Assembly: GCF_036785885.1 (NCBI RefSeq)
Contig: NC_092322.1
Coordinates: 14,840,466 to 14,904,465, forward strand
DNA from: Coffea arabica
Lineage: Eukaryota; Streptophyta; Magnoliopsida; Gentianales; Rubiaceae
Length of the DNA: 64,000 nucleotides
Direction: 5' to 3'
Shown: piece after piece, positions 11,914 to 22,562 of the stretch
Numbering within the stretch: position 1 is the first letter of the stretch
Layout of the letters: each line of letters begins with the position of its first letter
Made by a program: the position numbers and the translations under genes
Notes under the pieces: model-generated
What the model saw: only the letters and a program-made list of their open reading frames with translations
What the model was told of the DNA's origin: nothing
The model's database searches: none

Positions 11914-13198
11914 GGGCCTGTTTGGAACCTGAGTTTTTTGGGAGTTTGTCTAAAACTTTACTGTAGTGCACTGTAGAATTTTTTGAAAAAATTTTGTAGA
12001 AGTTTTTGTAAGGTGAAAATTTTTTTTGTAGAAGTTTTTGTAAAGTGAAAAACTTTTTTTTCCTTTTCTTTTTTTTCTTTCTTTTTTCTTTCTTTTTCTT
12101 TTTCTTTCTTTCCTTTTTCTTTTTTTTTTTCCTCTCTTCTTCTTCTTCTTCCTTTTTCTTCTTCTTCTTTCTTTCTTTCCTCCCCGTTACCTCCCAGCAG
12201 CACTCACGCCCCGCCACCTCTCTCCTCCCTTTCCCCTTCTCCTCCCGCCACCCCCTGTGCCCCTTCCCCCTCTGCCACCATGACGCCCTCCCCCACGGCA
12301 CCCCTTGCCCTTTCCTCTGCCAGAGCGACCCCCTCCCCCCGCGCACTCCCTGCCACTCCCCAGCTTCTCCCGCCACCCCCGCCCTTTCCCCAGCTTCTCC
12401 CGCCACTCCCCCTCCCCCCGTTACCCCCTGCCCTTTCCTCTGCCAGAGCAACCCCCCTCCCCCCGCGCACCCCTACCTTTTCCCCAGCTTCTCCTGCCAC
12501 CCCCTGCCCTTTCCCCAGCTTCTCCCGCCACCTCCCCTGCGCGACCTCCTCCCCTGCCACCCCCTGCCCTTTCCCCAGCGCAACCCCCTCCCCCCGCCAC
12601 CCCGCGGACGGCGCTGAAATAGTCCCGCGGTTTCTGGCAGAAAGCATCGAGGAATTTGCAGAACTGGCAATGCTTCGTCGCGGAGGATTTACTCTTCTGC
12701 ATCCAGTTGAATAAGGAAACCATCACGTTGAATTTGATGTCCAATTCCTCCATTCTGCACTTTTTTTCCCTTTTTTTTGGCTTTTCTGGGCTATGATTTT
12801 GCTTGTTCGGTTCTTGGGGTTTTATGTTCATTTTTTGTGTTTGAAAATGAAGGATTTAAAAACTGCCTGAAAGGGGGAGGGGGAAGAGGGCGGGGGAGGC
12901 AGAGGGGAGGCAGAGGGGAGGGGGGAGGGAGAGAAAAAAAATTGTGTATTGCCGGAATTGACCGCCGGAATAGTAATCGGCGCCGGAAGTGATGGTGGAG
13001 GTGGTGGCCGGCAGCAGACGATGTGGTGGGTTGGGTGGTGGAGTAAAAAGAAGAAAAGTTGAATGGAAAGTTTTTTGTGTATTTTTGAAATGTGTAGGTA
13101 AAAAGTTTTGAGAAGTTTTTCGGGGTTCCTGTAGCAAAAGTTGTTAAAAAACTAGTAGGTAAAAAACTTGGTCAAAAAACCCACTTCCAAACAGGCCC
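11914..13198. mobile_element. TIR element with GC-rich cargo, PIF/Harbinger-like
   Basis: The ends are GGGCCTGTTTGGAA (left) and, on the - strand, GGGCCTGTTTGGAA (right), flanked by TAT at 11911-11913 and 13199-13201. This is a 3-bp duplication close to the TWA target of PIF/Harbinger elements. The interior is odd. A pyrimidine tract (12060-12180) leads into a CCGCCACCCC-rich tandem region (12180-12605), then a stretch of more balanced composition (12610-12760), then a purine-rich tract (12870-12935). No transposase is visible. Long open frames here come from the biased composition and are not called as genes. Confidence 0.7.
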
Positions 13199-13575
13199 TA
13201 TGTTCTTCTAATAAAGCAGCTAGACTTTTGGCATGTCATGCTTCATCGCTGAGGGGCAATGCAGGATGTCTATGTTATCTTCATTCCCCCCCTCAGTTTC
13301 TTTTGTCTGTACTTGATTCTAAGCATGTAATCTGAATCTATTAGGACTTATTTCTGTAATTAATTCGTGTATTAGGATGTAAACCACTTTCTGTATACTA
13401 ATCATATTTTTCTCCATCTATTCTTCAAAAAAAAAAAGAGTATATTCTTCATGTCCATGACAGAAAAGAACCCTTTATTTGTATACTTTGGGAAGGCTTT
13501 TTAATTTTCCCAATTTGTAAGTCTGGGTGGTGATTCTTATCCTTCACAAGGGAGTTGACCTTTATATGAGCTTAA

Positions 13576-14385
13576 TTTTAGGGCTGGGAATTATTACTTT
13601 CCATCAATATTTAATGGGACAACATTTTACTTTCATAGGGATCTAATTGAACATTTTAATTTTTGCAAGGATACTTTCACACTTTTTTATGATCTTCGAG
13701 GCGGCTGTGCCTAAAACCAAAAACTTCCCAATAACTTACTTAAGTAGTTTCAGGGACCAATGGCTAAGTGGTCAACAAAAAAATAATAATTAAAAAGTTG
13801 TCCCGATCGTTAGTTGTATTTCTATATTCATCCACTAGTATTCAACAATCTCGTTTGTTCTTTCATGCTTTAGTTAAATGAATTTCCATTCAAGTTAGCC
13901 TTTCAAATTGTCGTCCTTCTTATTTGTCTTTCTCAATAACTAACTTATATAGGCAAGTTACTTTTATGTATGTCCTAATTTGAGTTTCAATCAATTGAAT
14001 TACGTGTTCAAACAAATTTAACCGATTAAGCTCACCTCTTGTACATATGTTTTGAAGTAAATTTAGTGCGATTGACTTTCCAAATAATAGTGAACCCAAA
14101 TTCATCCCCATAAATGATGCATACCAACTTGGAATTCAGAATCTAAAGGAGGTATCGAAGACTTAAAGATTCCAGAAATCAAAATTGAAGCTTTAGTTGA
14201 TAATCAAGTTGCATAAATTACATATTACTATTAATTTTTGTAACGAGTATCCAATAGAACAACTAAATTATATCTAAATAAATTATCATGGAAAACCATA
14301 CACTCACATTTATTGCAACCTTTGAATTGTGTCATTTTTTCGAATTAACTATATTTTTCTAAAAAGTTAATACCTGAAACTCCTC
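13576..14385. other. Intergenic, nothing recognised
   Basis: AT-rich DNA. A 63-residue open frame on the - strand (13920-14111) has no recognisable domain. It might be downstream sequence of the protease-inhibitor fragment that follows, but nothing confirms this. Confidence 0.35.
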
Positions 14386-14674
14386 TTAATGCCAAACCGT
14401 ATTGCAATTATCTTTAGATTTCATATATCCAACTATTGCAAAAGTTTTGACTTCATCATTAAGGTTGATTTCTCGTCCAACTCTTACAATTCTTCTTACT
14501 TTGTCGTTATTGTCGAGAGTAACGAGAATGCATTTGGAGCTAAAATCATCAAATGGTAATAGTTCAAAGCCATTTGGATAAACCACAAGTGTCATCAAAG
14601 AGTTCTCTTTCTGGATAATTGCTTCGGCTTGTCTTCCTTTCACTCCAACCGACTCAAGCTGATCATATTTATAA
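14386..14674 (-). pseudogene. Potato inhibitor I-like fragment
   Basis: Read on the - strand, the sequence starting YDQLESVGVKGRQAEAIIQK resembles the start of the potato inhibitor I fold (serine protease inhibitor family I13, Pfam PF00280), where WPELVGVKG and a following helix are typical. It is followed by a strand, a loop where the reactive site should be (about VYPNGFELLPFDDF) and the closing strand VRRIVRVG. The canonical W-P before the helix is absent. The frame runs on for about 25 residues past the usual end. A MULE sits directly upstream at 14675, so no first exon or start codon can be joined. A CAG acceptor just before LESVG is possible. It is most likely a gene fragment or pseudogene. 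Confidence 0.6.
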
Positions 14675-15115
14675 GGGTAAAAAATAAAAAAAAAATTCCC
14701 TGTGGTAAATTTAATACACAGAAAAACCTCCCATGGTTTCAAAACGTACAACATGACACCTCATGTTTTGAACTAAATTATAAAGGTAACGGAATCCGTT
14801 AAAATTAACAGAAATGACTTATTGAAACCTAAAAAAAAAAAATTTTATACCTAATTTTTAACAAATATACCTATTCTACCCCTTAACCCTCAATGCTCTT
14901 TATCTAGAGAAGAAAACAAATGATTTTTTTAACCTGTCGTTTGCTTAATTACATCAAAGCATTTTGGTCATTTCATCCATTTCCGTTAAGTTTAACGGAT
15001 TTCCTCACCTTTACAATTTAGTTCAAAGTATGCAGTGTCCTGTTGTATGTTTTGAGACTACGGAGGGCTTTTCTGTATATTAACTTTACCAAGGGGGCTT
15101 TTTTATTTTTTATCC
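14675..15115. mobile_element. 441-bp MULE-like MITE
   Basis: There is a perfect 9-bp target-site duplication, TATTTATAA, at 14666-14674 and 15116-15124. The ends are inverted: GGGTAAAAAATAAAAAA on the left and GGATAAAAAATAAAAAA on the right (- strand). Similarity extends for more than 100 bp through GTTTTGAACTAAATT-type sequence and an AACGGA(A/T)TCCGTTAA core. It is non-coding and abuts the protease-inhibitor fragment. Confidence 0.88.
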
Positions 15116-15124
15116 TATTTATAA

Positions 15125-15619
15125 CATACATTAAGATATTTGTTTTGAATTCCAATAAAGCAGAGAGAAGGATAATTTTAGTGATATAAATTAGCTAGAT
15201 GAATTAAAATTAAATTGAAAGAATACAATCCTTAAATAAAGTGCCATTTGCATAAGAAATGATCTGTGTACTATAGTTAGAACAAATAGACTAGCATAAT
15301 TGGGTTTATATTACTGGTACATTTTAATTTGCATGCGCCACGAACACTTGGGATCTTTGCAGCCACCTTCATAAAAAGGTGGATATGGATGTGGTCAAGA
15401 CAATTTTTTTTTTTTTAATCTTCAAAGAATTTAGCGACTATGAAAGTTGCGACAGCCAGATTCTTGATATACATGTATAGTAGTATTACATGTTTTTTAA
15501 CATACATGAATATATCTATTGAGAAACTGAAATGAGTAAGATTTAATTAATGCTCTTAAATAATCAAGATTTGTGAAAAAAAAAAAGGATAAATTTGTCT
15601 ACTGTGAGGTGATACATCT
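15125..15619. other. Intergenic, nothing recognised
   Basis: AT-rich spacer between two MULE-like elements. No gene or further repeat is seen. Confidence 0.4.
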
Positions 15620-15628
15620 TTTGATTAA

Positions 15629-16974
15629 GGGATAATTTCAGAAACTTCCCTTGAGGTTTCTGACAATTTCACTCAGCTCCCCCAAGTTTAGAAAATTACA
15701 CTGACCTCCCTTGTTTTTACTATTTAAGTAACATTATAGACCCATTAGGCTAGAATTATACTTAAGTATCCTAAAATATCCTTATGCAATATCATAACAT
15801 CAAAAGAAAGTGAAAAAAAAGGTTTAGTGATCAATTTAACAAAAAAAAAAGTAACAAACACTTTTATCCAAATTTGCTATGCTTCCACGATAATTGTAAA
15901 CCCAAAACCTCATCAACCGTTCAAGCAAACTCTAATTTAATTCCCAAATTCTATCGATTTTGGTATCACTAAAATCCCAAATTTTACCAAAATCGCACTC
16001 TAACTTAATCCCCAAATTCTATCAATTTTGGCATCATCAAAATCCCAAACTCTACTCGAATCACTTTACAAATAGACCATAACCACCACCACCAACTGAA
16101 CTTCCCTCAATAACTTTCCACCCCAAATTAACACCATACTTTGTCTATTGACTAATCTCACATCTCAAATTATGAACCTAACACCTATCGCATATCACCT
16201 TCCTTGAATAGAAGACCTAGCCAACCACTATTGATGTCTATGCTAAGAGCAACCCCATACTCCAATGGCATTAGGAACAAAGAAACTAATCTTTATGACA
16301 AACCACCACCAATACTTGTAAATCAAACAAAAATGAAACCAAATGAAGAAATTAGATTCTAGTGCGTAATAGACATAATAGCATAATCCAGAGTCATCCC
16401 TTTTTCTCTTCCAACGATAGCCCATTAATTTCATTTTTTTTTCTCTCTATCACAACCATCTTCATCATCTCCATCTAATTTGACCATGAAATTTTCATTT
16501 GCTCCCTCAATTTATAATTTTGGAAATTTTGATTCTTTAATATATGCAAATTATAATATGAGAAGAAATAAACAAGGGGGCTGATAGTTAAGTACCATGG
16601 AAAGAAAGAAATAGACAAGAAATAAACACTTGGGGTAGGTTTGCATGGTGGTGTAGTTGATGGATGGAAGAGATTGTGGGGTTATACGTAGGAAGGAGAG
16701 AATCATAACAGGTAGAAAAAAAGGGAGGGAAAGAGAAAAGAAACTACTGTTCATTAAAGTAGGGTTGGGGATGGTGACGAGTTGTTGCAGGTTTTTATAT
16801 TTTCTTTTACTTTTGGTTTGGTTTTTGTATCCCACATATGTGGTAAATTATCTATTAAGTAGAGGGTATTGTAGTCATTTTATTGAACCAAGAGAGGTTA
16901 GTGTAATTTTCTAAAATTGTGGGGAGCTAAGTGAAATTTTCAGAAATCTCAAGGGAGATTTCTGAAATTATCCC
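15629..16974. mobile_element. 1.35-kb non-autonomous MULE-like element
   Basis: The left end GGGATAATTTCAGAAACTTC and the right end (- strand) GGGATAATTTCAGAAATCTC are inverted, with similarity for about 90 bp. The flanks TTTGATTAA (15620-15628) and TTCGATTAA (16975-16983) match at 8 of 9 bases. The interior has no transposase. It belongs to the same family as 3831-4896. Confidence 0.87.
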
Positions 16975-16983
16975 TTCGATTAA

Positions 16984-17679
16984 AGGTATTTTTCCCTTAG
17001 AAGGATATGCACATTTCGTATCGTACATTTATTTCCTTCAATTTCATAGATGAAAGCAAAATTTGAAGCTTCACTGTTTTTCTAATAAGTTAAATAGCGT
17101 TGAAAAATAAACCAAACTACTAGATACTCGAATTGAGTTCGGATTGGTAACAGCTCGTTCAAACTTGATTCACCAACTAATCAAGATAAATTTGAACAAC
17201 ATTTTATATTTGATAATATTTGAACTCGATAAAAACTCGTTTAAATTCGATTCGGCATATAAACAAGCCAACATTGAACAAAATTTCAAGTTCATTAAAA
17301 TAATCAAATAAGGTTGAACACTAGGCTGTTCAAATTGATTAAGTTCGTTTACACCCCAGGGTTAAATGCCTTAAACTGCTCTCAACTATATTCCTAGTTG
17401 CACTGGACAACACAGGATTGGTTGTGGTTTGTTGCTGTTACATCCGGTTCTAGCATATCTTAACCCAAAGGGCTTTGTATGATTATGTTAAGACATGTTC
17501 TGATGCAACATTATGTGAAATGTAAATTTGTAAGTCACACTATCAAATAAATCACCCATTTGATAAATATATTATCAATGTAACTAAACCTTCATTTATT
17601 TTGAAAGAGAAACCATAATCTATTTTAGTGCCAAGATCAAAGAAGTCAAGTTTTAAGTCAAAAGTCTCAATTGGATAGG
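16984..17679. other. Spacer downstream of UGT copy 2
   Basis: AT-rich sequence with no gene. The last 50 bases before 17680 resemble the 3' side of the other UGT copies (compare 26670-26723, both with CAAGTTTTAA), so the tandem duplication probably includes a little downstream DNA. Confidence 0.4.
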
Positions 17680-17817
17680 CTATGCTCTTGCAATATTGGC
17701 ATTATGACCTGAATTTTTGTCAAAATGCTAGGCAATCACTATTAAAAATGCATCCAAGTTCTCTTTTTCACTTGATTTGATCTCCTTCCTCAAATCTTTT
17801 ATTTTTCAGCCTCATTT

Positions 17818-18000
17818 TTTTTTAAAATCCTATTCTATTACAAGGAGGGGTCTTGGGGAAGGGGATGGTAGGGGGGACGTCTCTTGCTGCTACTGCTCTT
17901 TAATGGAATTGATGCTAGTAAGATTTAAATCCTGACCAACGCCCTAGGAAGTAACTTAAATTTCCCTTGGTGATCAATGGACCAAAACCCAGTGATTATT
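17818..18000 (-). mobile_element. SINE-like insertion
   Basis: On the - strand the insert contains GGTCAGGATTTAAATC, which resembles a tRNA-type box B, preceded by a possible box A near TGGTCCATTGATCACCAAGG. It ends in an A-rich tail (T run at 17818-17826 on the + strand) that abuts the UGT sequence. About 30 bases of UGT are missing at the site. A tRNA-derived SINE is the best reading; the 5' limit is uncertain because plastid-like DNA adjoins it. Confidence 0.5.
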
Positions 18001-18330
18001 TCTTATATATAATATAGACAATCTCGGAATCGGCCCAATCTTTTACTAAAGATTTTGCCGAATACAAAGATTCTATTGCATGTATTTTAGATAAATACAT
18101 ACATATCTAGATAAAGAATATTTTAAATAAAAAAAATCTAAGAATAAAATCTTTCTATTACTGTCTTGGATCCACAATTAGTCCTCTAGATCCTTAGGGT
18201 TGGCATATTCTTTTATATTCTGTAGTTTCCCCCAAGCAAGGCATTTTACACCTATCCCGTATCTTATCCTTTTCATTCCCTATTCATGGAATAAAATCTT
18301 AAGTTATTACTTATTATTAGTTGGTAATCT
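18001..18330. other. Plastid-like DNA segment inside UGT copy 2
   Basis: The style of this stretch, for example AATCGGCCCAATCTTTTACT, the TACATACATATCTAGATAAA region and TTGGATCCACAATTAGTCC, recalls chloroplast intergenic DNA of eudicots. It could be a nuclear plastid insertion (NUPT) that arrived with or after the SINE-like insert. This is recognition by resemblance, without a database match. Confidence 0.35.
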
Positions 18331-19451
18331 AAATGCCACTTCCTTGATCACTTGCGCCATCTTTTTTTTTTCAGGGTAAGTATTTAGCTATCTCTTCCTT
18401 CTGAAGTTTGCCAATTTCATCTCTCATAACTTCCATAGCTACACCATTTTCCACCAGCAGACCATCTTTAAGGTTCTGTTCAAAAGCCATCGGTATGGCT
18501 ACTATGGGGACACCAGATTCTATGCCTTCACATAAAGATATCCAACCACATTGGAATAAAAATCCACAAACACTTGAATGGCCTAGAATAGTCGCTTGTG
18601 GTACCCATCCTTGAACAATTATCCCTCTATCTTGCACTCTCTCAAGAAACCATCTGGTAGAATCTCTTCAAGCCTTCTTTCCTCACCTTTTGGACATCTT
18701 AAAACCCATATGAAATTTGCTTGGCTTAGCTCCAATTGAAAGCAATCTCTTCTATCTCTTCCTCGGACAAGAAATACATAGTGCCAAAGGAAGCAAAAAC
18801 AGTCAGATGTTCAATATCCTCCTCACCTAATTCAGCAGCAGAATTAGGAGTAGTAGGAGTTAATGGACCAATTGGGAGAACTCTCAGGCTGTTGGAACTA
18901 ACAAGATGATCCACGTACTTCCCTTCAATCGTTCCGCAGGTATTAACCCGCAAAGGTAAAGAAGAACTTTCACCAACATTCAGTGATATACGTCCCACTG
19001 CAGCATGAACTTTCTCTAGGTCAAAATCTCGAAGATAGATGGCTGGAAATGGATATTCAGAGCCTGAGTTGAATACATTGTGAAATGCATATGACAAGGT
19101 TACTGCTCTATGAACGTGCACGGAACCAAACCGATGGAAAATGGAACACAAGAGTTACTGAATACTAAGCGAATGCATGATCCTAGATCACAAAGTTTGG
19201 CTTGAGAGATTCTACGATGTTGTGTATTTCAGGATTGGACAATTTTAGGGAGTAAAACAAGATCGGGAGGAGATGAGCCAGGAGCTCGTTGGTTGTGTGG
19301 TAGTGAGAAGGAAGTTCAGGCAATTCTGGAAGATGAAATTTTACAAGTTCAATAGATTCAGTGTACTTGATAGATATTAATTTCTTGGAGATGGGTTTAA
19401 GATTGATTAGTGTAGAACAAAGATAAATGTGAATGGCTCTATCAATGAGTT

Positions 19452-20072
19452 TGTCGAGAAGAAACACCCGAGAGATTCCATCAAAGAGCCCAATATGTAA
19501 GTCACAAACCTAATTTTGATCCAAAATTTTAAGCTAATAGGTCTTGAACCCTTACTTATATATTAGCCACCATTTTTATGAGTAACCTCTCACATTATAC
19601 CCAAATTTACAAGCTCTTTTTCGAACTCACTTTAATATTCAATAGAAGCCCATCTTAACACCTAAGATCGCTTTTTTTTTTATCCAATCATGGATCCACT
19701 CTTGTTCTGGATCCCTGCCAACCCTTAACTCTTTAGTCTAACTTCAATCGGACCCCCTACCAAACTCATAGTGCAACTGGTCCAATACTAACCAATCTCT
19801 TTGACACTTCAATTCACCATCAAGAAGAGAATTTTTACTAGCCCAACTCCGAGAAGAATCTACTTACCTATGAGTAGCTTAGTTTCACAATTAAACTCTG
19901 ATATCAATTGTTAGGGAGAAACACCTCGACAAAGTCCAATATGTAAGTCAGGACCCAATTTTGACCAAAAAATTTAAACTATTAGGTTTCGGGTATTTAC
20001 TTACATATTAATCGCTCTTTCTCCATCTCTCGAACCAATTTGAGACATAATCCTTTACATATGAACCTAACA
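19452..20072 (-). mobile_element. TRIM-like miniature LTR element in UGT copy 2
   Basis: The element is about 621 bp and has two directly repeated ends. The better LTR, 19909-20072 (164 bp), has perfect inverted tips: on the - strand it starts TGTTAGG and ends CCTAACA. The second copy, about 19452-19604, shares GAAACACC, CAATATGTAAGTCA and ACATTA blocks but is diverged. Next to the inner LTR end, at 19896-19906, the - strand reads TGATATCAGAG, close to the tRNA-Met primer site TGGTATCAGAG. The interior is about 300 bp and non-coding. LTR tips, primer site and small size fit a terminal-repeat retrotransposon in miniature on the - strand. Confidence 0.75.
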
Positions 20073-20216
20073 AAAACAAATGTGAATGCTCCTATCAATG
20101 AGTTTCTTGGTTAGCTCCATGAATGGAGATATGTGACCATGTGCCAATATTGGTACCATGAGAATTCTCGGAGAAGTATTACTAACATTTTCTGTACTGT
20201 TAGCCTCCATGACCAT

Positions 20217-20538
20217 GGATTGCATAGAAAGCTTATTTCTGTAATTTAACTGAATAATTCCATTTTGTTTGTGTAAAGAAATGAGCTCCTTTAGGGGCAA
20301 TTGAATAGGGATTCTTTTCAGAAATACAATACAAAACTAAAATTGGAAAGCAATGGAATTCATCAAATTGAACAACTTGGGTAGAATTTTATGGCTAGTT
20401 GTAAGCAAGACGGGGAGTCTGGGGATCACGATATATCTGAGCTTATTAGTTACAGAATTGTTGAAATGGATAAGTATTGACCTATGAAAATAGGTAAGTA
20501 TTAATTAACCTATGGAATGATTCCAAAAGAAAAAATTA
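20217..20538. promoter_or_regulatory. 5' flank of UGT copy 2
   Basis: This stretch aligns with the 5' flanks of copies 1 (9241-9400) and 3 (34361-34560). Shared blocks include AAATGAGCTC, a GAATAGGGATT-type block, AATACAATACAAAACT and GAACAACTTGGG. It is the presumed old promoter and leader of the tandem UGT genes. I see no defined TATA box. Confidence 0.5.
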
Positions 20539-21007
20539 GGGTAAATTACATATAATTCCTTTGTGATTTCATCTATTATCACATGATCTCCTTAACGTTT
20601 CAAAATGTCCATTTCACCCCTCTATAATTTTATGCAAAGTGAAAATTTGATTAAAAATAGTCTATGTAACGTTGTTAGTTAAAATATCAATAGTACCTTT
20701 ACTTAAATGTTAAATCAATAGACAGCTTAACCACCTTGTATAAAAGCATAGAGAGATTACATGGATAAATGCAAAAGTCTTAGGGAATAAAGTAAATATT
20801 TATACAAATCGTAAGGGAGTCACATGAATATTAAGATTTTATCACACAAATTTTTAAAGTGCATTTGATATAAACATCATAACTGATTGTGTTTTTCATC
20901 CATTTTTCACATTACATAAAATCATAGGGGGTTAAGTGGCTATTTTAAAACTTTAGGGGGTCATTTAGTATTATATAAAACTATAGGGGGTAATAAATAA
21001 TTTATCC
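20539..21007. mobile_element. 469-bp MULE-like MITE
   Basis: There is a perfect 9-bp duplication AAAAAATTA at 20530-20538 and 21008-21016. The left end is GGGTAAATTACATATAATTC; the right end (- strand) is GGATAAATTATTTATTACCC. Family members share a central AAGTGAAAATTTGA-type motif, and a second copy is at 62177-62564. Confidence 0.85.
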
Positions 21008-21199
21008 AAAAAATTAACCTATGGAAACATATATGCTGAATTGGGAGAGAGACAGGAATGGTGCCTCTATTTGCATGAGTTAAAATGTAACGTGAATTGT
21101 TTGTTAATCGCGTAACAGAGGCACGATGTTCCATTTTTATTCAGGTGGGCTCCGACGATTTAATTGTGAGTCGGTTATAAGGTTGTACGATTAAATAAA

Positions 21200-22183
21200 G
21201 GTTAATCACATTTTATTCGCTTAAAGAATATCTCATTTATCAGTTTATCCCCTAATCTTTAATTTTACTCACTTAACCCCCTTTAGAACAAAATTGCTCT
21301 TACATTATTCTGACTTTTCATTTACCTTGTTTTCCTTTCTTTTATTTCTTTTTCTCTTTCTTCTTTATTTAATTCTTCCTCTTTCCCACAAAATCTTCAC
21401 CTTAATGATTGAAATTAAAAAAGAGAAATTGCAGAGATCTATCTTCTCCTTAAATAATTAAAAAAATATTCAAATCACTTTCCTAAAATACAATTTTTTT
21501 ATCCTTTCAATTCTTTCAATTTTGGGTTTTCCTCTTTCCTTTCTAGTTTCTTATTTTGTTCTCAAGAAAATATCATAAGATGAAATTGTTTTCCTTTCTT
21601 TTATTTCTTTTTCTCTTTCTTCTCTCTTTCATCCTTCCCAATAGAAATTCCATTTCAACGAAAATTTTGTTTGAGTTTGTAATTGCATATTTCTGGGTGA
21701 AGGTTTAAAAGGCATCAAAAACTAATTTTGATTTTTTGTATGATGCTACGTGCCACAAATTTCAATTGATGAATATTAATTAGGTCACAATTTCATCTTA
21801 AGATATTTTCTTGGGAATAAAATGAGAAACTAGAAAAGAAAAAAGAAAATCCAAAATTAAAAGAAAGAATTGAAAGGCTAAAAAAATTGTATTTTAGGAA
21901 AGTGATTTGAATATTTTTTTTAATCATTTAAGAAGAAAATAGATCTCTGCAATTCCTCATTTTTAATTTCAATCATTAAGGTGAAAATTTTTGTGGGAAA
22001 GAAGAAGAATTAAATAAAGAAGAAAGAGAAAAAGAAATAAAAGAAAGGAAAACAAGGTAAATAAAAAGTCAGAATAATGCAAGGGCAATTTTATTCTAAA
22101 AGGGGTTAAGTCAGCAAAATTAAAAATTAGGGGGAAAACTGAGAAATGGGGTATTTTTTAAGAGGATAAAATGTGATTAACCC
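21200..22183. mobile_element. Foldback element with arms of about 400 bp
   Basis: The two halves are near-perfect reverse complements. 21200-21590 pairs with 21790-22183, leaving a loop of about 200 bases. Shared blocks include GGTTAATCACATTTTA, AAAAGTCAGAATAATG, GTGATTTGAATATTTTTTT and GAGATCTATTTTCTTCTTAA-like sequence. A perfect 9-bp duplication TTAAATAAA flanks it (21191-21199 and 22184-22192). No protein is encoded. It is a MULE-type foldback or long-TIR MITE that would yield a long hairpin RNA if transcribed. Confidence 0.87.
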
Positions 22184-22562
22184 TTAAATAAATGAGTAAG
22201 TTTTTTGTATAATATCAGCGTATAATTTTGTTTACACTAATAGATTTAGATCATACCACATGACATGAATTTAAATTTAAAATTCAATTCATACACATGT
22301 GTTGTACATCCATAGCTGTTATTATATATATAAAAAAATCACTACACTATCGGTGCATAAAAATTTTATCCAAAATAAATTGTATCTTTTCTATTTTATT
22401 TTGTTTATTGTTTTAGCAAGAAAAGGGTGATATTTAAGAAACAAGGAGGGGGAAAGTTTTTTTTTTTTTGGGAGTAGGAGCGAGGGAGGAAGGGAATTTA
22501 AATCCATCTTATTTAATCAAAATTATACAGTTAAGAAATTGTGGTAGTGATAATAGTTCTTA

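Larger units (their letters stand above)
9241..13575. repeat. Segmental duplication, block A (5' flank of UGT copy 1)
   Basis: This block aligns collinearly with 34365-40610, allowing for insertions. Matching landmarks include the leader just upstream of the ATG (GATTAAATAGG), CAATTGGCCATAA (10259 and 39648), ACATTTTATGTA (10400 and 39791), GTCCACCAAAGTC (11889 and 40502) and GTTGACCTTTATATGAG (13554 and 40588). The duplication therefore covers a UGT gene plus at least 4 kb of its upstream DNA. Insertions private to this block are at 9891-10136, 10530-11583 and 11914-13198. Confidence 0.8.
17680..20216 (-). pseudogene. UGT94-like UDP-glycosyltransferase, copy 2, heavily disrupted
   Basis: The pieces read on the - strand in gene order. 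The N-terminus at 20216 gives MVMEANSTENVSN, then VPILAHGHISPFMELTKKL. A TRIM-like insertion follows (19452-20072). The next piece covers IHIYLCSTLINLKPISKKL through VESLKPNFVI (about 19450-19180), then NSGSEYPFPAIYLRDFDLEK and TVFASFGTMYFLSEEEIEEI (19100-18730). The PSPG box comes next, VQGWVPQATILGHSS with FQCGWISLCEGIESGVP, ending FEQ (about 18630-18460). The C-terminal part is split by an insertion at 17818-18330 and ends near 17680 in a shifted frame. Frame changes also separate the middle pieces. In the PSPG box, HCGW is changed to QCGW, which removes a histidine conserved in active family 1 enzymes. It is clearly a pseudogene. Confidence 0.9.

Noticed and set aside
12045..12831. Several overlapping open frames of 65-195 residues on both strands
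   Set aside because: They come from CT-rich and CCGCC-rich low-complexity DNA inside a TIR element and consist of runs of Phe/Ser/Pro or Lys/Glu/Gly/Arg. There is no domain, start context or splice structure.
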